From: a virus
DNA length: 24,732 nt
IMG/VR virus record: IMGVR_UViG_3300035156_000043
Coordinates: 1 to 24,732 of that record
Direction: 5' to 3' (one strand)
The notes under the pieces are model-generated. The model was not told the origin of the DNA. It saw only the letters and a program-made list of their open reading frames with translations, and made no database searches. Shown here one piece after another: positions 6,011 through 13,645 of this stretch (its first letter is position 1; the number at the start of each line of letters is the position of its first letter). A program made the translations under genes and the position numbers.

Positions 6011-6764
6011 CCTGCAGGTTGCCTTGCCGCGCGCACCGGAGCGCCCGGCGCCGACCGTCCCGCAGCGGCCGGCGCCGCCAGTCCTGGAGCGCAAGCATGG
6101 CGCCGGTGGCCGTGAGGTGCGCAGCTATGTCCTGCAACTGAAGGCAGTCGGCGACGACGGCACGATCGAGGGCTACGGCTCCGTGTTCGGCGTTCGTGAT
6201 TCGTACGACGATGTGATCGCCCCGGGCGCCTATGCCGAGTCGCTGAAGGCGCACAAGGTGGAAGGCACCATGCCGGCCATGCTGTGGCAGCACGATGCGT
6301 CGGCGCCGATCGGCGTCTGGCTCGAAATGGTCGAGGATGCCAAGGGCCTGCGCATCAAGGGCCGGCTGGCGCTGGAAACCGTCAAGGGCGCCGAGGCCTA
6401 TGCGCTGCTGAAGATGGGCGCGCTGAACGGTCTGTCGATTGGCTTCGTCTCGAAGGCCTGGACGTACGACCGTGAGACGAACGTGCGTACCCTCACCGAA
6501 GTCGAGTTGTGGGAGGTGTCCCTGGTGACCTTCCCGTCGAACGAGGCGGCACGCATCACCGGCGTCAAGGCGGCCGACGTCGCCGGCATCAAAACCATTC
6601 GTCAAGCCGAGACGGCCCTGCGGGATGCGGGCTTCTCGGCGGACGCGGCCAAGGCACTGATTGCCGAGGTCAAACGCATCGCTTTGGATGAGCGGGACGC
6701 TCATGAGGCAGGTGCTGCGGCGCTCAACGCAGCTGATCGGCTGCTCAAATCCCTCACTTCCTGA
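5976..6764 (+). CDS. Prohead maturation protease (HK97 gp4-like, U35)
   Basis: This 262-aa protein is a herpesvirus-assemblin-like serine protease that cleaves the scaffold part of the capsid protein and then itself. The family core spans about residues 48-190: GYGSVFGV near residue 67, catalytic His106 in WQHD, catalytic Ser154 in LNGLSIGF, and Glu180 with the ELWEVSLVTFP strand. About 45 Pro/Arg-rich residues precede the core, and a helical tail (about 205-262) follows. Tandem ATGs at 5976 and 5979 are preceded by AAGGAAC. It overlaps the portal gene by 35 bp and is followed directly by its substrate, the capsid gene. Confidence 0.94.
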   Translation: MMNLPLRPLARSLQVALPRAPERPAPTVPQRPAPPVLERKHGAGGREVRSYVLQLKAVGDDGTIEGYGSVFGVRDSYDDVIAPGAYAESLKAHKVEGTMPAMLWQHDASAPIGVWLEMVEDAKGLRIKGRLALETVKGAEAYALLKMGALNGLSIGFVSKAWTYDRETNVRTLTEVELWEVSLVTFPSNEAARITGVKAADVAGIKTIRQAETALRDAGFSADAAKALIAEVKRIALDERDAHEAGAAALNAADRLLKSLTS

Positions 6765-6772
6765 AAGAACTT

Positions 6773-8173
6773 ATGAACAAAACCCGCAACGTGGCCACCC
6801 TGTTGGCCGTCACCATGGCCGCGCACTTCGCAGCCTTCCAGGCCAAGGCCGGCGCCGTCGTCTACGAGAAGCGCGAAGAGCCGACCCTACGCTCGGTCGC
6901 CGAAGCGATCGACAAGATCAACACGGCCTTCACTGAATACAAGCAGACGAATGACCAGCGCATCGAGGCGATCAAGTCGGGCAAGTCGACCGCCGACCTG
7001 GATGCCAAACTGGCCAAGATGGACGAAGCGATCTCCTTGATGTCCGAGCAGAAGAGCCGCCTCGAGCAGATGGAGACGAAGCTGTCGCGTCCGGGCGCCA
7101 TGGGCGGCGGCAACCGCGAGCCTGGTGTCAGCCAGGAAGAAGCCGAGTACAAAACCGCGCTGTTCGACTGGATGCGCGCCCCGAAAGACTTCGACCGTGA
7201 GCAACGCATGCACCAGGCCTACAAGGCGCTGGAAGCGAAGAGCGGCGCTGATGGTCGCGAGAAGCGCGCCACCCAGACCGTTGTCGGCAACAATGCCGCC
7301 GGCGGTTACGCGCTGCCGGAAGTCATCGAGCGCACGATCGCGCGCCTGTCGGCCGACATCTCGCCGATCCGCCAGATCGCCACTGTGCGCACTGTCGGCA
7401 GCACCGACTACAAAGAACTGTTCGACATCGGCGGAGCCGGCTTCGAATGGGTTGGCGAGGGCGACACCCGCAACCAGACCAACACCCCGAACCTGGTGGA
7501 AGTCGCGCCGACGTTCGGCACGGCATCGGCCAAGCCGCAGGCGTCCGAAGAATCGATGGACGACCTGTTCTTCAACGTCGAAGACTGGCTGACCGGCTCG
7601 GCGTCGGAATCGATGGCAGTCGGCGAAGGCGCCGCGTTCATCGGCGGCGACGGCGTCAAGAAGCCGACCGGTATCCTGGGCGGCCCGGCTCCAGTGATCA
7701 CCGGCGACGCAGCGCGTGCGTTCGGCACCCTGCAGTACCTGGCCTCGGGCCAAGCTGCTGCAATGCCGACCAATCCGGAAGTGTTCCTGGACATGGTCTA
7801 CGCGCTGCGCGCCCGCTATCGCAACAACGCCCAGTGGCTGACCAGCAAGCTGATCCTGGCCGCGCTGCGCAAGTACAAGGACGGCGATGGCCGCTACCTG
7901 TGGCAGCCGGCGCTCACCGCCGGCCAGCCGGCCACCTTCCTCGGCTACGGCATCACCGAAGCGGAAGACATGCCTTCGCTGGCGGCGAATGCGTTCCCAC
8001 TGGCTTTCGGCGACTTCAAGGAAGGCTACCTGATCTGCGACCGCGTGGGCATGCGCATCACCCGCGACGAGATCACCACGCCGGGCTTCGTGAAGTTCTA
8101 CGTGCGCAAGCGCGTGGGCGGCAAGCTGCGTAACACCCAGGCGATCAAGCTGCTGAAAATCGCCGCGGCGTAA
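6773..8173 (+). CDS. Major capsid protein (HK97 fold)
   Basis: This 466-aa protein forms the icosahedral shell. Residues about 37-108 are a charged, heptad-rich coiled coil (the delta or scaffold domain). A linker region (about 109-165) probably contains the protease site, and the HK97-fold shell domain runs from about 168 (VVGNNAAGGYALPE) to the end, with GGDGVKKPTGIL typical of the family. The start at 6773 has GAAAGAA (6763-6769). Oddly, residues 1-29 resemble a secretory signal peptide (basic start, hydrophobic core, AKA), which is unusual for a capsid protein. A perfect hairpin terminator follows the gene. Confidence 0.95.
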   Translation: MNKTRNVATLLAVTMAAHFAAFQAKAGAVVYEKREEPTLRSVAEAIDKINTAFTEYKQTNDQRIEAIKSGKSTADLDAKLAKMDEAISLMSEQKSRLEQMETKLSRPGAMGGGNREPGVSQEEAEYKTALFDWMRAPKDFDREQRMHQAYKALEAKSGADGREKRATQTVVGNNAAGGYALPEVIERTIARLSADISPIRQIATVRTVGSTDYKELFDIGGAGFEWVGEGDTRNQTNTPNLVEVAPTFGTASAKPQASEESMDDLFFNVEDWLTGSASESMAVGEGAAFIGGDGVKKPTGILGGPAPVITGDAARAFGTLQYLASGQAAAMPTNPEVFLDMVYALRARYRNNAQWLTSKLILAALRKYKDGDGRYLWQPALTAGQPATFLGYGITEAEDMPSLAANAFPLAFGDFKEGYLICDRVGMRITRDEITTPGFVKFYVRKRVGGKLRNTQAIKLLKIAAA

Positions 8174-8191
8174 GCGGTCCACCACCCCCAT

Positions 8192-8219
8192 GAAAACGCC
8201 CCGTGACTGGGGCGTTTTC
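8192..8219. terminator. Bidirectional intrinsic terminator after the capsid gene
   Basis: A perfect 11-bp stem (GAAAACGCCCC, 8192-8202, with GGGGCGTTTTC, 8209-8219) has a 6-nt loop. The A-run on one side and T-run on the other let it work in both directions. It lies 18 bp after the capsid stop and could limit the downstream genes relative to the abundant capsid mRNA. Confidence 0.85.
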
Positions 8220-8235
8220 GCATCCTGGAGAACAC

Positions 8236-8412
8236 ATGAAACTCATCGCAACGCAGAACTTCAGCTGGGCGCACCGCGGCGTCGAGGTCGAGCAGTTCGA
8301 AAAAGGCGCGGTCATCGAGACCGAAGACGCCGATCTGATCAAGGTCGCGACCGACGAAGGCTGGGCCAAAAAGGCCGGCAAGACCGACGCGAAAGCGGAC
8401 GGCGCCGAGTAA
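8236..8412 (+). CDS. Small conserved-type phage protein after the capsid gene (58 aa)
   Basis: The ATG at 8236 is preceded by GGAG (8227-8230). The 58-aa product has an N-terminal strand-rich part (MKLIATQNFSWAHRG), an acidic middle and a Lys/Ala/Asp-rich end (KKAGKTDAKADGAE). Short proteins of this type commonly sit just after capsid genes in HK97-like phages, with no function I can name. It lies directly downstream of the terminator at 8192-8219 and starts the accessory virion cassette. Confidence 0.7.
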   Translation: MKLIATQNFSWAHRGVEVEQFEKGAVIETEDADLIKVATDEGWAKKAGKTDAKADGAE

Positions 8413-8435
8413 CCACCCGCTGCCCGGAGATCGAC

Positions 8436-8711
8436 ATGATCCACCTGACCATGACGCCCGCGACGTCAAACATCCGAGCTTATGACCAGCCGGGCGGCTA
8501 CGAAAACCGCAGACCGTACCTGGCCATCGTCACCGTCACGCACCTGACCGACAAGATCGTGTACCTGCACGGCGCCGTCGGTACGGTCTGCCGCGAGACC
8601 TGGACCAAGACGCTCGACCTGCTGCGCGAACGAGGCGTCACCACGGTGATGCTCGAGCGGCACGGGCGCATGAAAACAATCGAACTGGCGGCGCCTGTCG
8701 CCGGTTCCTGA
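8436..8711 (+). CDS. Hypothetical phage protein (91 aa)
   Basis: The start is ATG 8436, after CGGAGA (8425-8430). The open frame extends upstream to 8190, but that part covers the previous gene in another frame and reads as arginine-rich shadow. The protein has MIHLTMTPATSNIRAYDQPG, then two predicted beta strands (YLAIVTVTHL and KIVYLHGAV), a helix (TWTKTLDLLRERG) and a final strand (TTVMLERHG). The small alpha/beta domain is not one I can name. It lies between two small genes of the presumed virion decoration cassette. Confidence 0.65.
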   Translation: MIHLTMTPATSNIRAYDQPGGYENRRPYLAIVTVTHLTDKIVYLHGAVGTVCRETWTKTLDLLRERGVTTVMLERHGRMKTIELAAPVAGS

Positions 8712-8730
8712 ACAGAAATACGAGGACCAC

Positions 8731-9201
8731 ATGGCCGCAATGACCGACATTCTTGAAAACAAGTACATCGACTGGTTCTTCCGCGGCCAGGCGCTGGGCT
8801 TGGCCGGCGCAAGCGCCGCTGCCGGTACCGGCCCGGCCACGCTGTACATCAGCCTGCGCGCCGCCGCCGATTCCGACGGCACGCCTGGTGCGGAGCTCTC
8901 CGGCGCCGGTTACGCGCGCGTGCCCGTCACGTCGTCGCTGGCCAACTGGGCCGGCACGCAGGGCGCCGGTACCACTGCCGCGTCGAGCGGTTCGAGCGGC
9001 ACCACCTCGAACAACAACCCGATCACCTTCGGCACTCCGGGCGCCGCCTGGGGGCAGGCTGTCGGCTTCGGCGTGCACGACTCGCTGACCGGCGGTTCCG
9101 AGCTCTACTATTCCGCGCTGGCGGCGCCGAAGACGATCAACCAAGGCGACCCGGCACCGTCGTTCGCAGCCGGCTCGCTGACCATCCAGGTCGACAACTG
9201 A
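8731..9201 (+). CDS. Tail-fibre-like virion protein (156 aa)
   Basis: The sequence pattern matches a short phage family usually annotated as tail fibre or virion-associated protein. It has a conserved start (MAAMTDILENKYIDWFFRGQ), then PATLYISLRAAADSD, a GxGYARVPVTSSLANWA segment, a Ser/Gly-rich loop (about residues 76-92), and the ending strands LYYSALAAPKTI and SFAAGSLTIQVDN. The fold is probably a beta sandwich. The start at 8731 has GAGGA (8722-8726). It sits between the capsid and connector genes rather than with the tail fibres, so a head-surface role is possible. The exact location on the virion is unknown. Confidence 0.72.
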   Translation: MAAMTDILENKYIDWFFRGQALGLAGASAAAGTGPATLYISLRAAADSDGTPGAELSGAGYARVPVTSSLANWAGTQGAGTTAASSGSSGTTSNNNPITFGTPGAAWGQAVGFGVHDSLTGGSELYYSALAAPKTINQGDPAPSFAAGSLTIQVDN

Positions 9202-9203
9202 TC

Positions 9204-9650
9204 ATGGATATCCGCGAACGCATCCTCGCGCGCGGCGACTTGGGCGAACTGGTCACCCGGCGCGACCTGGACGGCATCAAGGCGAAGCTCGACGCCGAGG
9301 GCTTGCGGGTACCGCAGCAACGCTTCATCACCGGTCGGGTCATCGCCGTGATGCACCCATCCGAAGGCCGCGACATTCTGCGTCGCCTCGAGGCGTTGGC
9401 TGAAATGGATATCGGACTCCGTTTCAACATGCCGTTTCTGCAACATGGCGATGGCATCGATATGGGCGACCCCGGAACGTGGCGCGAGCTCGACACGATG
9501 GCGCAGCTCTACTCTCATACCGATGGCGAAATGGGCCTGTCGGGTTCGCAGGTGTCCATGTTGAAAGAGATTTCTTTGACCCCCGTGATCGTTGATCGCC
9601 TGAAGGTCGAAGCGGCTGTGAACGAAATTTTGGGAAGTGATACCGCATAA
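9204..9650 (+). CDS. Hypothetical phage protein (148 aa)
   Basis: I recognise no family. The start ATG 9204 is 2 nt after the previous stop, and the gene ends with TAATG, shared with the next gene. The sequence looks mixed alpha/beta: an N-terminal Asp/Arg-rich helical part (about residues 1-32, DIRERILARGDLGELVTRRD), a central segment with FITGRVIAVMHPSEGRDILRR, and a C-terminal helix (about 125-145). There is no signal peptide or membrane segment. The tight spacing argues for a virion-linked role together with its neighbours, but this is inference. Confidence 0.65.
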   Translation: MDIRERILARGDLGELVTRRDLDGIKAKLDAEGLRVPQQRFITGRVIAVMHPSEGRDILRRLEALAEMDIGLRFNMPFLQHGDGIDMGDPGTWRELDTMAQLYSHTDGEMGLSGSQVSMLKEISLTPVIVDRLKVEAAVNEILGSDTA

Positions 9651-10042
9651 TGGCAATGACCATCGCAGAAGCAACGATTATCCCTGCTGGCACGGTGATC
9701 CCGTTCGGTTCCTACACTGAAGCGGCGCCGGCACCGGCCGGGGTGGGCGCTGTCGTCGGTCCGTTCGCAGACTACGCCGACACCTTTGTCTACCGTATCA
9801 CCAACGGCTCCACGGCACCAGGCTCCCCAATCGTCATCGTCTTCTACGCCTTGACGGCTGGCGGCCGCTGGTACGAAGTTGACCGCGTCAGCGGCGATGT
9901 GGTGGCGGGATCTACCGGAGTGGTGCCACCGAGCGGAACCATCCCTTGCCCCGCAGGTTGCGTGTCGTTCACCGCCAAGGCATTCGGTAACACATCGCAA
10001 AACGTGACGGTCGAGGTCTACCTGGCGCGCCAGGTGCCTTAA
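9650..10042 (+). CDS. Hypothetical beta-rich virion protein (130 aa)
   Basis: The ATG at 9650 overlaps the previous stop (TAATG). The sequence predicts an all-beta domain: repeated short strands (ATIIPAGTVIPFG, TFVYRITNG, IVIVFYALT, WYEVDRVSG, NVTVEVYLAR) separated by Gly/Pro/Ala loops, and no long helix. Such Ig- or jelly-roll-like small domains are common in capsid decoration and fibre-attachment proteins. It lies directly upstream of the LamG-like repeat protein, 3 nt away. The function is inferred from fold style and neighbours only. Confidence 0.65.
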   Translation: MAMTIAEATIIPAGTVIPFGSYTEAAPAPAGVGAVVGPFADYADTFVYRITNGSTAPGSPIVIVFYALTAGGRWYEVDRVSGDVVAGSTGVVPPSGTIPCPAGCVSFTAKAFGNTSQNVTVEVYLARQVP

Positions 10043-10045
10043 GCC

Positions 10046-11371
10046 ATGTCGCGCGACTACTCACGCAGGCTGCCGGCCGGCACGAAGGTTTCGGCAGGGA
10101 CGCCGATTGGGCGCAGCGTCACCGCCCACTTCCCGCTGGTGCGTGACTTTAAATCGGCAGTGCGCGGTCGGCCGGGCTTGGGGGTGTCTACCGGGCCAGT
10201 CCTCAAGCCTACGGTCACGGGTAAAGCCGCTGTCGGCAATGGAACGGGCAAGATCAGCACCGGCCTGCTGGCATCCGACCTCGGCATGACGGGCGCCAGC
10301 GCGCGGACCGTCATCGTCGAATTCATGCAGCTCGACGTCAGCTATACCGGCGGGAAAGGGGTATTCAGTTTCGGCGACACGTCGGGCACGCCGCGCAGCC
10401 AGTTCACCTTGTTGAGCGCGACCAGCTTCCGTCGCATCCAGCTTGCAACGTATAGCAACGATTACAGCTACGACCTCTGGACGCAGGGCGGGACCTACGC
10501 GCGGGTGTTCTTGGCCATCACCTACGATGGCAATCTGACCATCCGCATCAGGTCGCACTGTCGGGTGTTTCTGAATGATGGCACGCCGCAAGGTGTCGTT
10601 TCGCGCTCGTTCAGTCAGACCTTGCCGGCGCCGCTAAACACGGGTAACACGGCGCCGTTGGACCTGATGGGCGGTGGGCCGTACAACTTCGGGTCGATGA
10701 ATGTTGAACTGTTCAACGCGACCTTCATTGGCGGCCGCGCGCTGACCGAGCGGGAGATTGACAACTTCTACCGCAATCCGCAGCAGATCATGGCTGCGGC
10801 GCCGTCGTTCCCATATGCGCTGCTCGATTCGGCGCCAGTCGTTGTTGCCCCGATTGAACTCGCCGGCGCCGTCGTCGCGCGCGCGGCCAGCACCGGCGCG
10901 CTGACCACGTCAGTTCGTCTTTCTGGTACCGCACAAGCGGCGGCCGCCGCCGCCGGCGCGCTGTCCACCTCGGTGCGCCTGGCTGGTGCTGCGCTGGCGT
11001 CGGCCGCCGGCACTGGCGCGCTGTCGAGCGCGATTTCGCTGGCCGGCGCCGTTGCCGCTCAGTCTTCCGCTTCGGCGCAGCTGCAGGGTTCGGCCATCAC
11101 GCTGAGCGGCGGTGCTTACGTTCAGACGAGCGCCGCCGGATCGTTGGCGACATCGATCCGCCTGGCAGGCGCCGCCGCGGCGCAGTCCACGGCCGCAGGC
11201 GTGCTGGCGACGGCACCCGGCGGCACACAGCCGCCGACCGTAGAGATCGACGCCACCAAAATCCCGGCAGCGCGGACGGTTATTTTTGCCGGCCGTGCGC
11301 GCGCGGTCGTGTTTCAAGGCGGTATCCGCACGGTGCTGTTCGCCGGCGGTACCAGAACAGTGAGGTTTTAA
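10046..11371 (+). CDS. LamG-like virion protein with Ala/Gly repeat stalk
   Basis: This 441-aa protein has three zones. Residues about 25-255 resemble a LamG/concanavalin-A-like lectin domain, ending with the LTEREIDNFYRNPQQI signature often seen at the end of such phage domains. Residues about 270-391 hold six repeats of about 20 residues starting L(A/S)G. Residues about 408-441 hold four short beta repeats of the form RTVxFxGG. The layout suggests a sugar-binding head, a stalk and an attachment peptide. The start at 10046 lies 3 nt after the upstream stop, and the stop shares TAATG with the next gene. I infer a head or tail surface fibre that binds glycans; the target is unknown. Confidence 0.7.
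   Translation: MSRDYSRRLPAGTKVSAGTPIGRSVTAHFPLVRDFKSAVRGRPGLGVSTGPVLKPTVTGKAAVGNGTGKISTGLLASDLGMTGASARTVIVEFMQLDVSYTGGKGVFSFGDTSGTPRSQFTLLSATSFRRIQLATYSNDYSYDLWTQGGTYARVFLAITYDGNLTIRIRSHCRVFLNDGTPQGVVSRSFSQTLPAPLNTGNTAPLDLMGGGPYNFGSMNVELFNATFIGGRALTEREIDNFYRNPQQIMAAAPSFPYALLDSAPVVVAPIELAGAVVARAASTGALTTSVRLSGTAQAAAAAAGALSTSVRLAGAALASAAGTGALSSAISLAGAVAAQSSASAQLQGSAITLSGGAYVQTSAAGSLATSIRLAGAAAAQSTAAGVLATAPGGTQPPTVEIDATKIPAARTVIFAGRARAVVFQGGIRTVLFAGGTRTVRF
10856..11218 (+). repeat. Six in-frame ~60-bp repeats (20-aa Ala/Gly units)
   Basis: Repeats start at residues 272, 292, 312, 332, 353 and 373 of the LamG-like protein, each with L(A/S)G followed by Ala-rich residues and a SALxTSxR-like end. 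The period is 20 residues, with one 21-residue unit. The copies are diverged in sequence but keep the same pattern, suggesting a regular beta or triple-stranded stalk rather than a recent expansion. Confidence 0.75.
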
Positions 11372-11688
11372 TGGCAAACGCAGCACCCTACCTGGTCGGC
11401 GACAAGAACACGATCGACAAGGACCCGGACGACAAGCTCTGGTATGTGGCCAATGTAACGGCCGCGCTTGTCGACGGTGCGACAACTTGCGTGTCGTTCG
11501 ACGCTCTGCCGCAGGGCGTCACCATCTTGGAGAAGGGCGCGCCGCAGGGAAACCTGGGCGGCCTGCTTCCCGTGAAGCTCGACAGCATGGGCGCCGCCGG
11601 CACCGAGAGCTCCTGCACCTTCCGCGTCACGTGCGCGAACGGCGAACAGTTCGACAAAACCATCTACTTCAACCGAGTGAGCAACTGA
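11371..11688 (+). CDS. Small beta-rich phage protein (105 aa), possible fibre adaptor
   Basis: The start ATG 11371 shares TAATG with the LamG-like gene. The protein looks like a single beta sandwich: LWYVANVTAALVDG, CVSFDALPQGVTIL, GGLLPVKLD, a CTFRVTCANG strand with two nearby cysteines, and a closing strand KTIYFNRVSN. Together with the RTVxFxGG tail of the preceding protein it may form an attachment unit that anchors a surface fibre. I base that on gene order and fold style only. The next gene overlaps its stop by one base. Confidence 0.65.
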   Translation: MANAAPYLVGDKNTIDKDPDDKLWYVANVTAALVDGATTCVSFDALPQGVTILEKGAPQGNLGGLLPVKLDSMGAAGTESSCTFRVTCANGEQFDKTIYFNRVSN

Positions 11689-11843
11689 TGTTCGACCCGA
11701 CCAAGCTTCCTACCAAGCCATGCGATCCGGCCGCGCTCGAGGCGGAGGAGAAAGCGGCACCCGCCCCGGCGCCGGAATACGCCCGGGCGCCGGACGGCGA
11801 TGGCCACGCCGCGGCGCTGCGTTCGCGAGGTGGCGCGCAATGA
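11688..11843 (+). CDS. Short Pro/Ala-rich hypothetical protein (51 aa)
   Basis: The ATG at 11688 overlaps the previous stop (TGATG), and the stop overlaps the start of the connector gene (ATGA at 11840), so coupling supports a real gene despite its size. The sequence is low-complexity and probably disordered: MFDPTKLPTKPCDP, a Glu/Ala/Pro middle and a Gly/Arg end. It could be a linker peptide or an accessory part of the capsid-connector interface. No family is recognised. Confidence 0.55.
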   Translation: MFDPTKLPTKPCDPAALEAEEKAAPAPAPEYARAPDGDGHAAALRSRGGAQ

Positions 11844-12382
11844 ACCTGCGACTTATCACTCCGCCGACGGAATTGGCTGTATCAATCGAGTCCGCAATCA
11901 AGGCGGCGCGCGCGAGCGGCGCTGGCCTGGACGATGAGGTTGAGCAGGCCGTCAGAACCGCGACTGCGGACGCGGAATTTCAGACACAGCGCGCGCTCAT
12001 CGCGCAGACCCTGCGCCTCACGTTTGACCGCTTTGACGGCGCCATCAAGCTGCCGCGTCCGCGGCTACTCTCGGTGGTGCACGTGAAGTTCATCGACCCG
12101 GCCGGCCAGCAGCGGACGCTCGACCCGCAGGACTACCAGGCCGACGCCGAGAGCGAGCCCGCCTACATCGTGCCTGCGCCTGGCAAGGCATGGCCAGCGA
12201 CCGCGGCTCGCATCAACGCCGTCGAGGTGCAGTATGTTGCCGGCTACGGGCCTGACCACAACAGCGTGCCGGATTCGGTCAAGGGCTTCATCCTGCACCG
12301 CGTGGCCGAGCAGTTCGGCCAACTGTCCGCATCGATGGCCGCCAGCGCGGTGCGCTTGCTTGACGGAGAGGTGGTGTACTGA
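11840..12382 (+). CDS. Head-tail connector protein (HK97 gp6-like)
   Basis: This 180-aa protein fits the gp6-like connector family, which forms a ring under the portal. It starts MNLRLITPPTE, has a helix of acidic character (about residues 25-47), the core motif DAEFQTQRALIAQTLRL, the strand region PRPRLLSVVHVKFIDPAG, and a C-terminal YVAGYG...VPDSVKGFILHRVAEQF typical of the family. The ATG at 11840 overlaps the upstream stop. Its place before a head-closure gene and a gp10-like gene matches the standard order portal, connector, closure, tail completion, though here a cassette intervenes after the capsid gene. Confidence 0.85.
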   Translation: MNLRLITPPTELAVSIESAIKAARASGAGLDDEVEQAVRTATADAEFQTQRALIAQTLRLTFDRFDGAIKLPRPRLLSVVHVKFIDPAGQQRTLDPQDYQADAESEPAYIVPAPGKAWPATAARINAVEVQYVAGYGPDHNSVPDSVKGFILHRVAEQFGQLSASMAASAVRLLDGEVVY

Positions 12383-12696
12383 TGTTCAACGACCGCATTA
12401 CATTCCTGAAACCGAAGCAAGGCCGAGATGCGGCGGGCCAGCGAAACCCGAAGCAGGAATGGATCCCGATTGACCCGGCAACCTGGGGCGACGTCCGGCA
12501 CCTGCGCGGGCTCGAGACGCTGCGCGCCAACGCGGAGGTGGCAGTAATTCGAGCATCAATCTGCACCTGGTTCCGCGAAGACGTCAACGAGACGATGCGA
12601 GTGGTCCACAACGGTCGAACCTACAGCATCGCCTCACCGCCGCTGCGTAACGCTGATCGCCGCTTCATGGACCTGGTATGCGAGGGCGTGAAATGA
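12382..12696 (+). CDS. Head closure protein (SPP1 gp16-like joining family)
   Basis: This 104-aa protein has the signature of phage head-tail joining proteins: it starts DRITFLKP, has a short loop, WGDVRHLRGLETLRA, then VNETMRVVHNGRTYSIASPP and a final LVCEGVK. It closes the filled head and connects the connector to the tail. The TGATG overlap at 12380-12384 couples it to the connector gene, and its own stop overlaps the next start. Confidence 0.82.
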   Translation: MFNDRITFLKPKQGRDAAGQRNPKQEWIPIDPATWGDVRHLRGLETLRANAEVAVIRASICTWFREDVNETMRVVHNGRTYSIASPPLRNADRRFMDLVCEGVK

Positions 12697-13208
12697 TGCG
12701 CTTTGATACGTCTGACCTTTTGGAGGTCGTGCAGCAGACCGCTGAACAAGTTGTCGAGTCGATAGACGAGGTCACACTGCGTACCGTTGGATTTGCCGGG
12801 GCAGACCTGTTCCGCGACCAGGCGAAACAGAATGCGCTGGCCAACAAGAAGACCGGCATCCTGTTCGACAACATCATCGTAAAGCGACTCGAGGAAGAGT
12901 CGGACGGTGGCAAGGTGCAGGTTTATCTCGTCACGGTGCGAAATGGCAGCGAGGCCGGGGACGGCGCCTATTACTGGCGCTGGGTTGAAAACGGCCACAA
13001 ATTCGTGCCAAGAAACAAGAATGTCAGCAAAAGGACCGGCCGCACCATCGGGTGGGCGGCACACCGGCGCGCGGCCGAGCTTGAGTATGGAAATGCCCGC
13101 GTCCGCGCCTATCCATACATGCGCCCGGCCTACGAGAGTAGGAAGCACGATGCGGTCGACCTGATGACACGTACGCTGGCCGAACAACTGGCGAGGAATT
13201 CAGCATGA
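12693..13208 (+). CDS. HK97 gp10-like neck protein
   Basis: This 171-aa protein resembles the HK97 gp10 family, which sits at the head-tail interface. It has an N-terminal helix (about residues 7-45), a KTGILFDNIIVKR strand region, YYWRWVENGHKFVP typical of the family, and a C-terminal RAYPYMRPAYES helix. Two start codons stand in tandem at 12693 and 12696; the first shares ATGA with the stop of the closure gene. A longer frame upstream to 12678 adds only five residues inside the previous gene and is less likely. Confidence 0.83.
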   Translation: MMRFDTSDLLEVVQQTAEQVVESIDEVTLRTVGFAGADLFRDQAKQNALANKKTGILFDNIIVKRLEEESDGGKVQVYLVTVRNGSEAGDGAYYWRWVENGHKFVPRNKNVSKRTGRTIGWAAHRRAAELEYGNARVRAYPYMRPAYESRKHDAVDLMTRTLAEQLARNSA

Positions 13209-13555
13209 CGCCACACGAACAGCTATTTTCGGTGCTGGGCGGTTTAGCTGGCGGCCGGGTGTTCCCCGGCGTTGCCGAGCCAGACACGCCTACGCCATAC
13301 ATCACCTTCCAGGTGATCGGCGGACCGCCCATCAACTTCATCACCGGCGAGGCTCCCACCAAGCGTTTCGCCCGAATCCAGGTCAACGTCTGGTCCGCCA
13401 CCTCGATCGAAGCGTTCGAGGTTGCCGCGCAGGTCGAGAGCTCCTTGCGCGCGGAAACGGCGCTGCAGCTGGAGGTTCTAAGCTGCGCCGGCGACACATA
13501 CGATGAACTGACCACGTACCGTGGAGCGATGCAAGAGTTCCAGTTGTTCCTCTGA
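13205..13555 (+). CDS. Tail completion protein (DUF3168, gp17-like)
   Basis: This 116-aa protein starts MTPHEQLFSVLGGLAGGRVFP and has the DUF3168 core: PYITFQVIGG, then RIQVNVWSATSIEAFEVAAQVESSL and a final strand AMQEFQLFL. Proteins of this family cap the tail end and join it to the neck. The start overlaps the previous stop (ATGA at 13205). It ends the neck gene cluster and is followed by an intrinsic terminator. Confidence 0.85.
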   Translation: MTPHEQLFSVLGGLAGGRVFPGVAEPDTPTPYITFQVIGGPPINFITGEAPTKRFARIQVNVWSATSIEAFEVAAQVESSLRAETALQLEVLSCAGDTYDELTTYRGAMQEFQLFL

Positions 13556-13573
13556 TTCAGTCTCAACCCTTCC

Positions 13574-13610
13574 AGGCCGCCCCGAGCAATCCGGGCGGCC
13601 TTTTCTTTGC
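13574..13610 (+). terminator. Intrinsic terminator before the tail tube gene
   Basis: A 9-bp GC-rich stem (13574-13582 with 13593-13601) is followed by TTTCTTTG. It separates the neck genes from the tail tube gene 36 bp downstream, so the very abundant tube protein may be transcribed or processed separately. Confidence 0.78.
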
Positions 13611-13645
13611 CCGAGTCCCGGGCTCTTTGCCTGAAAGGCCCATAA

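Noticed and set aside
6887-8191. 434-codon minus-strand ORF antisense to the capsid gene
   Set aside because: Composition rich in Arg, Val, Gly, Asp and His is typical of antisense frames; the + strand encodes a clear HK97-fold capsid protein over the same span.
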